A DNA stretch of 64,000 nucleotides from Streptomyces morookaense (lineage in GTDB: Bacteria > Actinomycetota > Actinomycetes > Streptomycetales > Streptomycetaceae): NCBI RefSeq assembly GCF_013030945.1, contig NZ_JABBXF010000012.1:62001-126000 (forward strand). The letters run 5' to 3'. Position numbers and translations under genes: made by a program. Below, one piece after another: positions 1-8,406 of the stretch. The notes under the pieces are model-generated. The model had not been told where the DNA came from. It made no database searches and saw only the letters and a list, made by a program, of their open reading frames with translations. Position 1 is the first letter of the stretch; each line of letters begins with the position of its first letter.

Positions 1-1344
1 GTCCTGGATCCGCCGGTGCCCCGGGCGCACCATGGGCCGGTCGGGCGGCAGTTGGGGATCGACGCCGGTGGCGGCGTGGAAGAGGGTGGCGCCCAGGCTG
101 TAGCAGTCGGCCGTGGGCCCGGGTGCCGTGCCGATGTACGGGGAGGCGATCTGCTCCGGGGCGGCGTAGCCCGGCGTGTACACGCGGGTGACCGGGTCGC
201 CCGGGCGGGCGAGGTGTTCCAGGTCGATCAGGCGGAGTTCCTCGTCCGGCAGCACCATGACGTTGCCGGGGTTGAAGTCCCGTAACACGAGGCCGTGGCC
301 GTGGACGAGCTCCACGAGTTCCAGCAGTTGCCAGGCGATCCGTTCCACGGCGTCGTCCGGCGGACCCCAGGTGCCGCCGTCGTGCGCGATGTTGTCGGCC
401 ACCCATCTGCGCAGGGTGACGCCCGGCAGTTCCTCCTGGACTAGGAAGAGGTCGTGCTGCTGCTCGAAGAGGCCGAGCGGGCGAGGCGTGATGCCGGTCG
501 GTTCCAGCAGTTCGAGCATGGCGGCTTCGTTCCGCCGAGCGTCCCGCACGTCCTGGCCGGTGAGGGTGGCGCCGGTGTGCGGGCGGGCCTGCTTGATGAC
601 GACGGGCAGCCCGGTCTCGTCGTCCGTCGCCCGGTACACCCCGCCCGTGAACGCGTGGCGGACGACCTGCCGTACGGTGTACCGGCCGTCGAGCCGGACG
701 GCTCCGGCGGCTGTGCCGCCGTGCGCGACGGACGGCGAGGCGAAAGGATCGTGGGGCGCCCAGCGCGGCGGGGAGAACCAGGCGTGGCGCTCGTCCCGGG
801 CCAGGGTCCCGTCCGGGGCCATCAGCATGGCTTCGTACGAACCGTCGTCGCCCAGGACCGGAACCCCGTCGTGGACCCCGAATCGGTAGTGCACCAGGCT
901 GCCCGCCCGATAGGGACGGTCGGAGAGAATACCGGGACCTGGCAGCCCCAGGGTCGCCCGATGCAGTTCCGCCGCAAGTTCCCGGAGTCGGTTCTCGTCC
1001 CCGTCCGGATATGCGGTGATGAATTTCCCGCCGCTGCCCCGGCCGTACCCCCGGGAGAGCAGTTCGGTCACCCGCGCGAGAGAGCCGGCGAACTTGAACG
1101 CGCAGCGGTGTCCGACGAGTACGTCCGCTGCCCGCGCGAGCACGAGCGGCGCGGACAGCGGGGTCGCGGAAAGGTGCAGTTTCCATCCCTGGACCCCGGG
1201 GCGCTTGCCGCACGGTGCGACGTGGCACCAGAAATCCCCCTGGACGATGTGCCATTCCGTGGCGCCATGACGGGCGAGGGCAGCTCGGACGCATCCGCGG
1301 AGCAGCGGGGCATCACCGGGGAATTCACGGTCGTCACAGGTCAT
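1..1344 (-). CDS. Class III/IV lanthipeptide synthetase (LanKC/LanL type), N-terminal 448 codons, runs off the window
   Basis: Predicted cytosolic multidomain enzyme that phosphorylates and then eliminates Ser/Thr in a precursor peptide and cyclises it with Cys. Seen: an N-terminal lyase-like region with GWKLHLSATP (about residues 54-62) and GKFITAYPD (106-114); then a protein-kinase domain with VVIKQ (Lys about 251), the catalytic loop LRDFNPGN (Asp about 356), LIDLE (Asp 374) and APEQ (about 395). The LanC-like cyclase lies beyond base 1, so class III and IV cannot be separated; the short N-terminus favours class IV (LanL), which is inference. ATG at 1344 follows a GGAAGGTGGG ribosome site. 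Codon 354 is TTA (bases 283-285), so translation probably depends on the bldA tRNA. No convincing precursor gene is visible upstream. Confidence 0.82.
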   Translation of the reverse strand, partial: MTCDDREFPGDAPLLRGCVRAALARHGATEWHIVQGDFWCHVAPCGKRPGVQGWKLHLSATPLSAPLVLARAADVLVGHRCAFKFAGSLARVTELLSRGYGRGSGGKFITAYPDGDENRLRELAAELHRATLGLPGPGILSDRPYRAGSLVHYRFGVHDGVPVLGDDGSYEAMLMAPDGTLARDERHAWFSPPRWAPHDPFASPSVAHGGTAAGAVRLDGRYTVRQVVRHAFTGGVYRATDDETGLPVVIKQARPHTGATLTGQDVRDARRNEAAMLELLEPTGITPRPLGLFEQQHDLFLVQEELPGVTLRRWVADNIAHDGGTWGPPDDAVERIAWQLLELVELVHGHGLVLRDFNPGNVMVLPDEELRLIDLEHLARPGDPVTRVYTPGYAAPEQIASPYIGTAPGPTADCYSLGATLFHAATGVDPQLPPDRPMVRPGHRRIQD

Positions 1345-1731
1345 GGGCCGCCCACCTTCCGGATATCCGTGCCTGTCGTGCGGCTGCTCAACATAGCCGT
1401 CCCGACGGACCGTTGACCCACCCCCTCACAGCACCCCGTGTACCGGCCACCCGAAAACAGCCAGAGGAATGATCGATTTCATTTCCGCGCATTTCATTTA
1501 TGCTTCATCGCACGCGTGCGATCTCCGCTGGCCAATGGTTTTCGCGGGCGGACCGGAAGGCTACGTTTCAGCGGATCCCGGCGGACCGCGCGACGGTCGA
1601 TCCGACGCAAAAGGACTGCCCGGCCCGGCCCGTGCTGTTGCCGCTGCTCCGGAACCTGTGCAAGCCTGAACAGAAGGAGCGGTCGACCGCCTGCTGAAGT
1701 TATCTGTCCGACTTCAGGAGAGGCGAATGCC
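1345..1731. other. Divergent intergenic region, no gene supported
   Basis: Sits between the lanthipeptide synthetase (leftward) and the HdeD-like gene (rightward). Bases about 1460-1505 are unusually AT-rich for this genome and probably hold promoters for one or both genes. Short ORFs here lack a ribosome site with a plausible product. A ribosome site, AGGAGAG, for the right-hand gene lies at about 1715-1722. Confidence 0.5.
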
Positions 1732-2403
1732 ATGACATCCTCCCCGCACACACCCGGCGAACACCACGGCACGGAGCCACAGGGCTTCGGACCCGGCGGT
1801 GGGCTGGAGGCGCTGGCCCGTGCCGGCTGGCAGATTCTGCTGAGCACCGCCGTGGCGTCCGTGGCCCTCGGCGTCATCGTCCTGGCCTGGCCCAGGGCCA
1901 GTCTCACCGTGGTCGGTGTCCTCTTCGGCATCTACCTGCTGGCCGTCGGGGTCTTCCAGCTGGCGGGCGCCTTCGGGCACCACATCCCGGGGCACATGCG
2001 CGCCCTCGGCTTCATCAGCGGCGGCCTGTGCGTCCTGCTCGGCCTGGTGGCCCTCCGCGGTCCGGCGCAGTCGATCCTGCTGCTCGCCCTCTGGATCGGG
2101 TTCGGCTGGCTGCTCCGGGGCGTCATGCTGACGGGCGTGGCCCTGTCCACCCCGGCCCTGCCCGCCCGCGGCTGGCAGCTGTTCCTCGGCATCATCAGCG
2201 TCCTGGCCGGGATCGTGATGGTCAGCGCCCCCTTCCATTCGATCGCCGTGCTCACCCTGGTCACCGGCATCCTGCTGGTCGCGCTCGGGCTGGTCGAGGC
2301 CGTCCACGGCATCCAGCTCCGCGCCCGCCTGGGCCGCACGTCCCGCCCGGCCGCGCCGGGCACCACGCAGGGCCACCGCTGGCACCTGCGGCCCCAGCAC
2401 TAG
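1732..2403 (+). CDS. HdeD/DUF308 family integral membrane protein
   Basis: 223 residues. A polar 25-30 residue N-terminus is followed by about six hydrophobic segments in pairs, typical of HdeD/DUF308 proteins (small membrane proteins, one of which is linked to acid resistance in enterobacteria; the role in actinobacteria is unknown). The C-terminal 20 residues are basic and proline-rich. ATG at 1732 has a good upstream AGGAGAG; an ATG five bases earlier stops at once. It stands alone, with a divergent gene to the left. Confidence 0.8.
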   Translation: MTSSPHTPGEHHGTEPQGFGPGGGLEALARAGWQILLSTAVASVALGVIVLAWPRASLTVVGVLFGIYLLAVGVFQLAGAFGHHIPGHMRALGFISGGLCVLLGLVALRGPAQSILLLALWIGFGWLLRGVMLTGVALSTPALPARGWQLFLGIISVLAGIVMVSAPFHSIAVLTLVTGILLVALGLVEAVHGIQLRARLGRTSRPAAPGTTQGHRWHLRPQH

Positions 2404-2413
2404 GGGTTCTGCG

Positions 2414-2689
2414 TCAGGCCGTGGCCGACGGGAGGCACTTGCGGATCAGCTCGTGGGCGAGATGCGCCGTCACCAGCAGGTCCTCACGATCCGCGCCGAG
2501 GCCGGCTTGCACCGACAGGCCGTGCACGACGGACTGGACGAGACCCGTCAGCGCCGCTGCGTCGGTGCCGCCGGTGAGTTCCCCGTCCTGGACGGCCTGC
2601 TCGATGCGTGCGAGGAGAGTGCGCTCGTTCCAGCCGTGCAGTTCGGCGTAGTAGGCGCCCGGATGAGCGACGCGCACGCGTGGCGACAC
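2414..2689 (-). pseudogene. TetR-family regulator remnant, C-terminal ligand-binding part only
   Basis: 91 residues that read like the last third of a TetR regulator (HPGAYYAELHGWN, then amphipathic helices ending HLAHELIRKCL). The DNA-binding helix-turn-helix and most of the ligand domain are absent: upstream sequence on this strand is instead the antisense of the alpha/beta hydrolase at 2663-3352. The first possible codon is a GTG at 2689 with no clear ribosome site. It looks like debris of a deletion or recombination that joined two gene fragments tail-out. Confidence 0.65.
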
Positions 2690-3352
2690 GTCGCGACCGC
2701 TGTCGCCGCCTGGCCGTCGGTGACGGTCGTCAACCGCCGGGGCCGCACCCCTTCGGGGCCGTTGACCGGCTCGTACTCACTGCGGTCGGAAGTCGAGGAC
2801 CTGTGCGTGGTCCTCGACCAATTCGAGGACACGCAGGCGTTGTTCGGCTGGAGCTACGGCGGCTTGATCGCGTTGCTGGCCGCCGATGAACGCCCGCTGC
2901 ACCAGGTGATCGCCTACGAGCCGGTGATACGGCCGTTCGGCAGTCACGCCCTGCCGGACCTGAAGGCCGCCGAAGGGGCGGCGGACCGGGATGCCACCGT
3001 CGAGACGGTGAGCCGGCAGATCGCCGGCCTCGATACCGCGGAGATCGAGGCCCTGCGGGCGGACCGCCGGGGCTGGGCGGCCTTGCAGCACCTGAGCAGG
3101 ACGGCGTACGCCGAAATCGCCGCGCTGAACGCGGCGCCGACACCGTATGAGCTGGCGCGACGAGCGACGCATGTCGACCTGATCCTCGGTCGATGTCATC
3201 GGGGAACGTCCGCGTACGACATGGCGTTCGACGACGTCCGGAAGCGCATCCCCGGTGCCGCGGTCCACATGCTTCCGGGCCAGGGTCACATGGCCCACCT
3301 CCAGGCGCCGGCAGAACTCGCCCGCCTGCTCGACGGACTCGCCACCGCGTGA
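2663..3352 (+). CDS. Alpha/beta hydrolase, N-terminally truncated
   Basis: 229 residues from the ATG at 2663. Nucleophile elbow GWSYGG (about residues 63-68) and a catalytic-His region GQGHMAHL (about 205-212) are present, but the family's first two strands and the HG oxyanion loop are missing: the homologous part starts at AWRHVATAVAAW. The 5' end overlaps 27 bases of the TetR fragment on the other strand. No strong ribosome site is visible, so this may be a decaying gene rather than a functional short esterase. It ends just before a strong hairpin. Confidence 0.55.
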   Translation: MSDAHAWRHVATAVAAWPSVTVVNRRGRTPSGPLTGSYSLRSEVEDLCVVLDQFEDTQALFGWSYGGLIALLAADERPLHQVIAYEPVIRPFGSHALPDLKAAEGAADRDATVETVSRQIAGLDTAEIEALRADRRGWAALQHLSRTAYAEIAALNAAPTPYELARRATHVDLILGRCHRGTSAYDMAFDDVRKRIPGAAVHMLPGQGHMAHLQAPAELARLLDGLATA

Positions 3353-3377
3353 TGACCGCACGCGACCCGTCGGGCAC

Positions 3378-3414
3378 GCAACGCCCCGGTTCCCGGCCGG
3401 AACCGGGGCGTTGC
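3378..3414. terminator. Bidirectional hairpin terminator
   Basis: Perfect 16-bp stem (3378-3393 with 3399-3414) and 5-base loop CGGCC, between the convergent hydrolase (ends 3352) and alpha-galactosidase (ends 3423). No U-tract, as is usual in streptomycetes. Confidence 0.85.
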
Positions 3415-3422
3415 ACAGACGG

Positions 3423-5516
3423 TCAGCTCTGGCGGAAGTCCGTGAAGTCCGCCTGGCCGGTGGTGCCCTCGCTGTGCGAGCTGGTGAAGACGCCGACGTC
3501 CTGAACGGCGTTCACGTGCGGAAGAGTTGCCGTGCCGACCCGGGTCCACGTCACGCCGTCCGCCGAGCGGTACCCGGTGAACGTCGAGCCCGAGCGCGTC
3601 AGTTTGAGCCGGGTCGGGTACGCGGCCGTGCCGCTTCCCTCGTTGGACGGAGCGCTGTTGGAGTCGAGGCGGCCGCTGCCGGTGCTGTCCCACTGGAGGA
3701 CGTAGCCCTTGCCGGGGGCTTCGGCGAGGATGACGTAGCCCGGTGAAGTGCCGGGCCCGGTGATGTCGTTGCGCACCATGATGCCCGCCTTGGCCCACTC
3801 GCTGGTGGGGGTCTGGGCCGTCAGTTCGACGGTGGTCGTGGAGCCGTCGTGCTCCGCGCCCGGCCGGTAGATCGCGCTGTACTGGTCGACGCGGGACCAC
3901 AGGTCGGCGCCCGCGCCGTCGATCGCGAGACGGTCCCCCTGCGCGCCGAAGACGGCGGCGTTGTCGGTGAAGGTCTTCAGCGGCGCCCGGACCGGTGCCG
4001 CGAGCTCCACGGCGTTCGGCGCGGCGATCGTCCGGGAGCCGCCGGGCCCGCGGACGGACGCGGTGCCGGTGACCGTGGCGCGGGTGATCGGCGCGGGGAG
4101 GACGGCCGGTGCGGTCACGCGGAACCTGGCCACCGCCTGCTGCCCGCCCGCGAGTCGGGCGAACCGGACGGGCGTGAGCGGGGTCGCGGCCCAGCCGGTG
4201 GGGGTCGCGACGCCGAGCTGCAGGCCGTCGGCGGTCCGCGTGCCGTGGTTGGTCAGGGTGGCCGTCACCGTGGCGGAGCTGCCGGCCGTCCAGCCGGGCG
4301 CGGTGGTGTCCAGCACCAGGTGCGGTGCGTACCGGCCCGGCGTCGCGGTGGGTGCGACGCGGTACATGACGGTGCCGTGGCCGGGCACGGTGGCGCTGAT
4401 GACCCCGGCGCTCTCGGTGGTGCGGTGCTCCCACAGATCCCGCAGGGCGTAACCGCGCGCGGGGCCCAGCCCGATGTCACGGGCGGTGGTGGAGATCACG
4501 GCGGGTGCGGTGTTCTCGTTGAACAGCGTCACCGCAACACTTCCGTCGGCGAGCGGCTTGGCCAGCACGTCCAGGCCGTTCTTCATGCTCACCGGCCGTC
4601 CCTGCCGGCCGAGCCGGTCCTGGTCGACGGCGATGACCTCCTTGTTGCCGTAGACGGCGAGGGTCTCGGGCCGTGCCGAGCGCAGGTCGGCGCCGGAGAT
4701 CAGCGGGGCGGCCATCTCGGCCCAGAGCGAGAACTCGGTGCGGTCCTCCACGGGCGTCATGCCGTTGCCGACTTCGAGCATGTCGGGGTCGTTCCAGGCC
4801 CCCGGCCCGGCCGCGTCGGCGAGCTTGGCGTTCTGGTGGAAGATGTACAGCATCCGACCGTACGAAGCGTCGATGTCACCGGTGGTGCGCCAGAGGTTGC
4901 CGACGGGGCGGGCCCAGCTCGCCACGGATTCCTCGCCCCAGTTGCAGAGGCTGTAGACGATGGGGCGACGGGTCCTGGCCAGGGCATCGCCCATGGCCTG
5001 GTAGCGCTGCCGGGACGGGATACCGAGGTTGTTGCAGTTGTCGTACTTCAGGTAGTCGACTCCCCAGGCGGCGAAGGAGTCGGCGTCGCGCTGCTCATGG
5101 CCGAGGCTGCCGGGATAGCCGGCGCAGGTCTTCGTGCCGGCGCTCTCGTAGATGCCGAGCTTGAGGCCCTTGCCGTGCACATAGCGGGCCACGCCCGCGA
5201 TGCCGTGCGGGAACTTGGCCGGGTCCGGGACGAGTTGGCCGTCGGCGCCGCGGGAACCCGCCATCCAGCAGTCGTCGATGTTGACGTACGTGTAGCCGGC
5301 GTCCCGCAGCCCGCTGGCGACGATCTTGTCGGCGGTCTGCTCGACCAGCTTCTCGCCGACGTTGCAGCCGAAGGCGTTCCAGTCGTTCCAGCCCATGGGC
5401 GGGGTCCGGGCCAGTCCGTTGTCGAGCGCGGCGGCCGGGGTGACCGCGACGGGCAGCGCCGCCAGGGGTGCCGCCACCAGGGCGGCGGCGATCAGGGCAG
5501 CCCACGTTCTTCGCAT
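3423..5516 (-). CDS. Secreted GH27 alpha-galactosidase with C-terminal accessory domains
   Basis: 697 residues. A signal peptide (MRRTWAALIAAALVAAP... cleaving near AAALDNG) directs export. The GH27 barrel starts at TPPMGWNDWNAFGC and contains LKYDNC (nucleophile Asp) and AWNDPDML (acid/base Asp region). After a beta-sandwich comes a NEW3-like alpha-galactosidase-associated domain (about 400-500), then a DUF1349/laminin-G-like region (about 510-697) of the kind used for carbohydrate binding. Predicted to remove terminal alpha-galactose from plant galactosides outside the cell. ATG at 5516 has an AGGAG site; a longer in-frame start would destroy the signal peptide. Confidence 0.9.
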   Translation of the reverse strand: MRRTWAALIAAALVAAPLAALPVAVTPAAALDNGLARTPPMGWNDWNAFGCNVGEKLVEQTADKIVASGLRDAGYTYVNIDDCWMAGSRGADGQLVPDPAKFPHGIAGVARYVHGKGLKLGIYESAGTKTCAGYPGSLGHEQRDADSFAAWGVDYLKYDNCNNLGIPSRQRYQAMGDALARTRRPIVYSLCNWGEESVASWARPVGNLWRTTGDIDASYGRMLYIFHQNAKLADAAGPGAWNDPDMLEVGNGMTPVEDRTEFSLWAEMAAPLISGADLRSARPETLAVYGNKEVIAVDQDRLGRQGRPVSMKNGLDVLAKPLADGSVAVTLFNENTAPAVISTTARDIGLGPARGYALRDLWEHRTTESAGVISATVPGHGTVMYRVAPTATPGRYAPHLVLDTTAPGWTAGSSATVTATLTNHGTRTADGLQLGVATPTGWAATPLTPVRFARLAGGQQAVARFRVTAPAVLPAPITRATVTGTASVRGPGGSRTIAAPNAVELAAPVRAPLKTFTDNAAVFGAQGDRLAIDGAGADLWSRVDQYSAIYRPGAEHDGSTTTVELTAQTPTSEWAKAGIMVRNDITGPGTSPGYVILAEAPGKGYVLQWDSTGSGRLDSNSAPSNEGSGTAAYPTRLKLTRSGSTFTGYRSADGVTWTRVGTATLPHVNAVQDVGVFTSSHSEGTTGQADFTDFRQS

Positions 5517-5669
5517 CGGTTCTCCTGTGGTCCGGTGGTGGTCCGGGAGCGGATCTGATGCCTTGCGTCGAGCGGGTGCGGGGGGATCGAACCAAATCCA
5601 ACACAACCAGTCAAGGGGCAACAGAAGATAACCGAAAGCAACGGCACATTGCGCCCTTGCCCCGAGTCG

Positions 5670-6305
5670 TCAGTCCTTCCGTCCCGCCACGGCGACACCG
5701 ACACCGAGGCCGATCATCGTGAGCCCGCCCAGGCCGCCGACCAGCGCGAGCCGTTGCGGTGAACGGGCGAACCAGTCCCGCGCGGTGGCCGCGGTCAGTC
5801 CCCACACGCTGTCCGACACCACACCGATACCGGTGAACACCAGGCCGAGCAGCAGCATCTGGGCCGCCACGTGCCCGCGGTCGCGATCGACGAACTGCGG
5901 CAGCATCGCCGTGAAGTACACGATCGTCTTCGGGTTGGCCACACCCACCGCGAACCCCTCCCACACCGAGCGCAGATCCCCTCGCGGGGACCCGGATCCG
6001 GTGAACGCCGCCTGCAGCGACCCGCGTTGCCGCCACGCCTGCACACCGAGGCACACCAGGTACGCCGCACCGGCCAGTTTCACCGCGGTGAAGACGAGCA
6101 CGGAGCGTTCCACGACCGCGCCGACCCCGAACGCCACGGCCACGATGAGCACTTGGGCGCCGAGCATGTTCCCGGCGACGGATGTCAGGGCGGCACGGCG
6201 ACCCTGCGCCAGCGCCCGCCCGATGACGAACAGCACGCTCGGACCGGGAATCACGATGACCAGGAACGACATGGCCGCGAAGGCGAGGATGCGGGCACCG
6301 GGCAT
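5670..6305 (-). CDS. LysE/RhtB family amino-acid exporter
   Basis: 211 residues, the usual family length, with about six transmembrane helices and the LysE hallmark VIVIPGPSVLFVIGRALAQGR near the N-terminus and ANPKTIVYF in the middle. Predicted inner-membrane efflux of an amino acid or derivative. ATG at 6305 is preferred over an upstream ATG because MPGARILAFAAMSF is where family members begin. It is divergent from the GH25 gene with about 110 bases between starts; substrate unknown. Confidence 0.87.
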   Translation of the reverse strand: MPGARILAFAAMSFLVIVIPGPSVLFVIGRALAQGRRAALTSVAGNMLGAQVLIVAVAFGVGAVVERSVLVFTAVKLAGAAYLVCLGVQAWRQRGSLQAAFTGSGSPRGDLRSVWEGFAVGVANPKTIVYFTAMLPQFVDRDRGHVAAQMLLLGLVFTGIGVVSDSVWGLTAATARDWFARSPQRLALVGGLGGLTMIGLGVGVAVAGRKD

Positions 6306-6414
6306 GCACCCAACCTTCGCAGGTCGCGGACCAAGTGCACCATGAACTCTTGGCAACGCCGCCGACCGGGCCGATGCTAGGCGCACCGCCACGGCCTGAG
6401 AGGGACTGATCCGC

Positions 6415-7359
6415 ATGGGGATCTACGGCCAGGACTGGGCCAGTTACCAGTCGTCGAACCCGGATACGACAGGCCTGTCGTTCGCGTTCGTCAAAGTGAG
6501 CGAGGGCCTGTCGTACATCAACCCCAAGTGGGCGTCACAGCGCGACCACGCCAAGGCCCACGGCCTGGTCTGGGGCGCCTACCACTACCCGCACATGGCC
6601 AACAGCCCCACCGGCGAAGCCGACTTCTTCCTCGCCCAGGTCGCCTGGCAGCCGGGGGACATCGTCGTCCTCGACTGGGAAGGCTACGACGACGCCAACA
6701 GCGGCGTCCCCAAGGCCCGCCAGGTCGCCTACCGGGACGCCTGGCTGAGCCACGTCAAGTCGACGATGCCCGATCACGCGGTCGGCATGTACTGCAATCT
6801 CGACTACTGGCTGAACGTCGACACCACCTCGAACTGCGGCGACTTCCTCTGGATCGCCACCGCCGGACGCCCCGCCGGCAGCCCCGGCATACAGGCTCCC
6901 TGGCTCTTCCACCAGTACAGCGACGACGGCGTCGACCGCGACTACTGCCACCTCGGCAGCAGGGCGGCCCTCCGGGACTGGTCGCTGTCCTTCCAGCAGC
7001 CCGCACCCCCCACCCCTCACTACACGGAGGACGACATGCTCGCCTACCTGCCTCCGATCCCCGCGAACACGACCGTCGACCTGCCGGTCGAACCCGCCGG
7101 GACACCGACCAACCCCCAAGGCAGCGCCCGCAACGGCCCCATGTGGCTCTGCCTGGCCCCGCAGGGCGCCGAAGGCCAGGTGGTCACCGCCTTCCACCAC
7201 GAAAGAGGCGACTGGGACGCCCCCGCCGCGCCCGTCACCCTGACGCTCACCGGCAGCAAGCTCGTCCTGGAACTCCCGGCCGGCACGGACGTGGACAAGG
7301 TACGGATCCGCTCCACGGCCCCGCTGCTCGGCTACATCACCGGCCGCCAGGTCGCCTGA
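6415..7359 (+). CDS. GH25 lysozyme-like muramidase without signal peptide
   Basis: 314 residues. The catalytic domain (1 to about 195) has the family features: GQDWASYQ at the N-terminus, FAFVKVSEG, and LDWEG with the Asp/Glu pair; WLFHQYSDDGVDRDYC closes the barrel. The C-terminal about 110 residues form a separate beta-rich region of unknown role. It should cleave the MurNAc-GlcNAc bond of peptidoglycan. There is no signal peptide or membrane anchor, so release would need a holin, lysis or another route; phage endolysins look like this, but no phage genes flank it. GAGAGGGA precedes ATG 6415. Confidence 0.85.
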   Translation: MGIYGQDWASYQSSNPDTTGLSFAFVKVSEGLSYINPKWASQRDHAKAHGLVWGAYHYPHMANSPTGEADFFLAQVAWQPGDIVVLDWEGYDDANSGVPKARQVAYRDAWLSHVKSTMPDHAVGMYCNLDYWLNVDTTSNCGDFLWIATAGRPAGSPGIQAPWLFHQYSDDGVDRDYCHLGSRAALRDWSLSFQQPAPPTPHYTEDDMLAYLPPIPANTTVDLPVEPAGTPTNPQGSARNGPMWLCLAPQGAEGQVVTAFHHERGDWDAPAAPVTLTLTGSKLVLELPAGTDVDKVRIRSTAPLLGYITGRQVA

Positions 7360-7394
7360 GCACGCCTTCCGGCCCGGCCGCTGCCACTGTGAAC

Positions 7395-7422
7395 GTGCCC
7401 TCCAGGGTGTGCCCTCTAGGGT
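7395..7422 (+). promoter_or_regulatory. Tandem 14-bp repeats over a leaderless-type promoter
   Basis: GTGCCCTCCAGGGT (7395-7408) and GTGCCCTCTAGGGT (7409-7422) differ at one base; each is nearly palindromic. The second contains TAGGGT, a -10-like hexamer ending only six bases before ATG 7429, so the dehydrogenase mRNA is probably leaderless and a repressor bound to the repeats would block it. Confidence 0.5.
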
Positions 7423-7428
7423 GCGGTC

Positions 7429-8208
7429 ATGAGCGCACATACCTATCTCACCGAACTGTTCTCGCTGGACGGCCGGGTCGCCGTGGTGACGGGCGGCAGT
7501 TCCGGCATCGGCCGGGCCATAGCCGGAGCCCTCGCGCGTGCGGGGGCGAGCGTGGTGGTCGTGGCACGCAAGGAGCAGGAACTCGCCGCCACCGTCGACG
7601 AGTTGACGGCGGACGGCTGCCGGGCGGCCTGGGTCGGCGCCGACCTGAGCACCCGCGACGGGGTGCGCGCGGCGGCGGAGCAGGCGGCCGGGGTGTTCGG
7701 CGAGCCCGACATCCTCGTCAACAGCGCCGGCATCAACCTGCGGCCGCCGATGGGCGAGCTGGGCGACGAGGTGTGGGACACCACGATGGCAGTGAACCTG
7801 GAGGCACCGTTCCTGCTGGGCCGGCGGTTCGGGCCGGGCATGGCCGAGCGGGGGTTCGGGCGGATCATCCACATCACCTCGCAGCAGGCGCACCGGGCCT
7901 TCGTCCAGAGCGGCGCCTACGGGGTGTCCAAGGGGGCGCTGGAGTCGCTGGCCCGTTCCCAGGCCGAGGCGTGGTCGCCGTATGGCGTCACCTGCAACAC
8001 GCTGGTGCCCGGCTTCGTCATGACCCCGCTCAACGTGCGCTTGTCGTCCGACCCGGAGAAGGTGGCGGCGCTCGCCGCGCGCACGCTGGTCGGGCGCAAC
8101 GGTCTGGCGGAGGACTTCGCCGGGGCGGCCGTGTTCCTGGCCAGCCGCGCGTCGGGGTATGTCACCGGGCAGTCGATCTTCGTCGACGGGGGGTTCTCGG
8201 TGCACTGA
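7429..8208 (+). CDS. Short-chain dehydrogenase/reductase (classical SDR)
   Basis: 259 residues. Cofactor motif TGGSSGIG (about 20-27), NSAG (about 103), catalytic Ser in HITSQQA and YGVSK for the Tyr/Lys pair, and a C-terminal GQSIFVDGG. Resembles gluconate 5-dehydrogenase/3-oxoacyl reductase-type SDRs; the substrate cannot be assigned. No Shine-Dalgarno is visible, consistent with a leaderless start. It is not obviously in an operon: the next gene is preceded by its own operator array. Confidence 0.87.
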   Translation: MSAHTYLTELFSLDGRVAVVTGGSSGIGRAIAGALARAGASVVVVARKEQELAATVDELTADGCRAAWVGADLSTRDGVRAAAEQAAGVFGEPDILVNSAGINLRPPMGELGDEVWDTTMAVNLEAPFLLGRRFGPGMAERGFGRIIHITSQQAHRAFVQSGAYGVSKGALESLARSQAEAWSPYGVTCNTLVPGFVMTPLNVRLSSDPEKVAALAARTLVGRNGLAEDFAGAAVFLASRASGYVTGQSIFVDGGFSVH

Positions 8209-8251
8209 GCGGCGTCGGGGCGGAGGCGGGTGGCAGGTGGTGAATGTCGGG

Positions 8252-8399
8252 TGGCGCCATGTGGCGCCACCCGGCGCCACATGGCGTCATCGAGCGCCAC
8301 CCAGCACCCTCACCAAGGGCCACGGCGCCGCGGTAGGCCCAGGCCGCCGCACACATAGCGCCACCGGACTTGCGTATGGCGCCATTGTGGTGCCATTAT
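8252..8399 (+). promoter_or_regulatory. Array of TGGCGCCA-type operators upstream of the RHH gene
   Basis: Octamers of the form TGGCGCCA occur at 8252, 8262, 8272 (CGGCGCCA), 8282 (TGGCGTCA) and 8292 (GAGCGCCA), exactly 10 bp apart, with further copies at 8323 (CGGCGCCG), 8356 (TAGCGCCA), 8377 and 8388 (TGGTGCCA). The last overlaps CATTAT (8394-8399), a -10-like hexamer seven bases before ATG 8407. Tandem palindromic octamers are the classic targets of ribbon-helix-helix repressors, and the first gene downstream encodes one, so autoregulation of the operon is inferred. Confidence 0.75.
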
Positions 8400-8406
8400 T
8401 TCCGTC

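Noticed and set aside
1426..1497. 23-residue minus-strand ORF upstream of the lanthipeptide synthetase, tested as a precursor peptide
   Set aside because: No ribosome site, no leader-like helix, and its end has no Ser/Thr/Cys run; its last residues are VHGVL.
6415..7359. Prophage indicated by the signal-less GH25 lysozyme
   Set aside because: No holin, tail, integrase or terminase genes nearby; neighbours are ordinary chromosomal genes.
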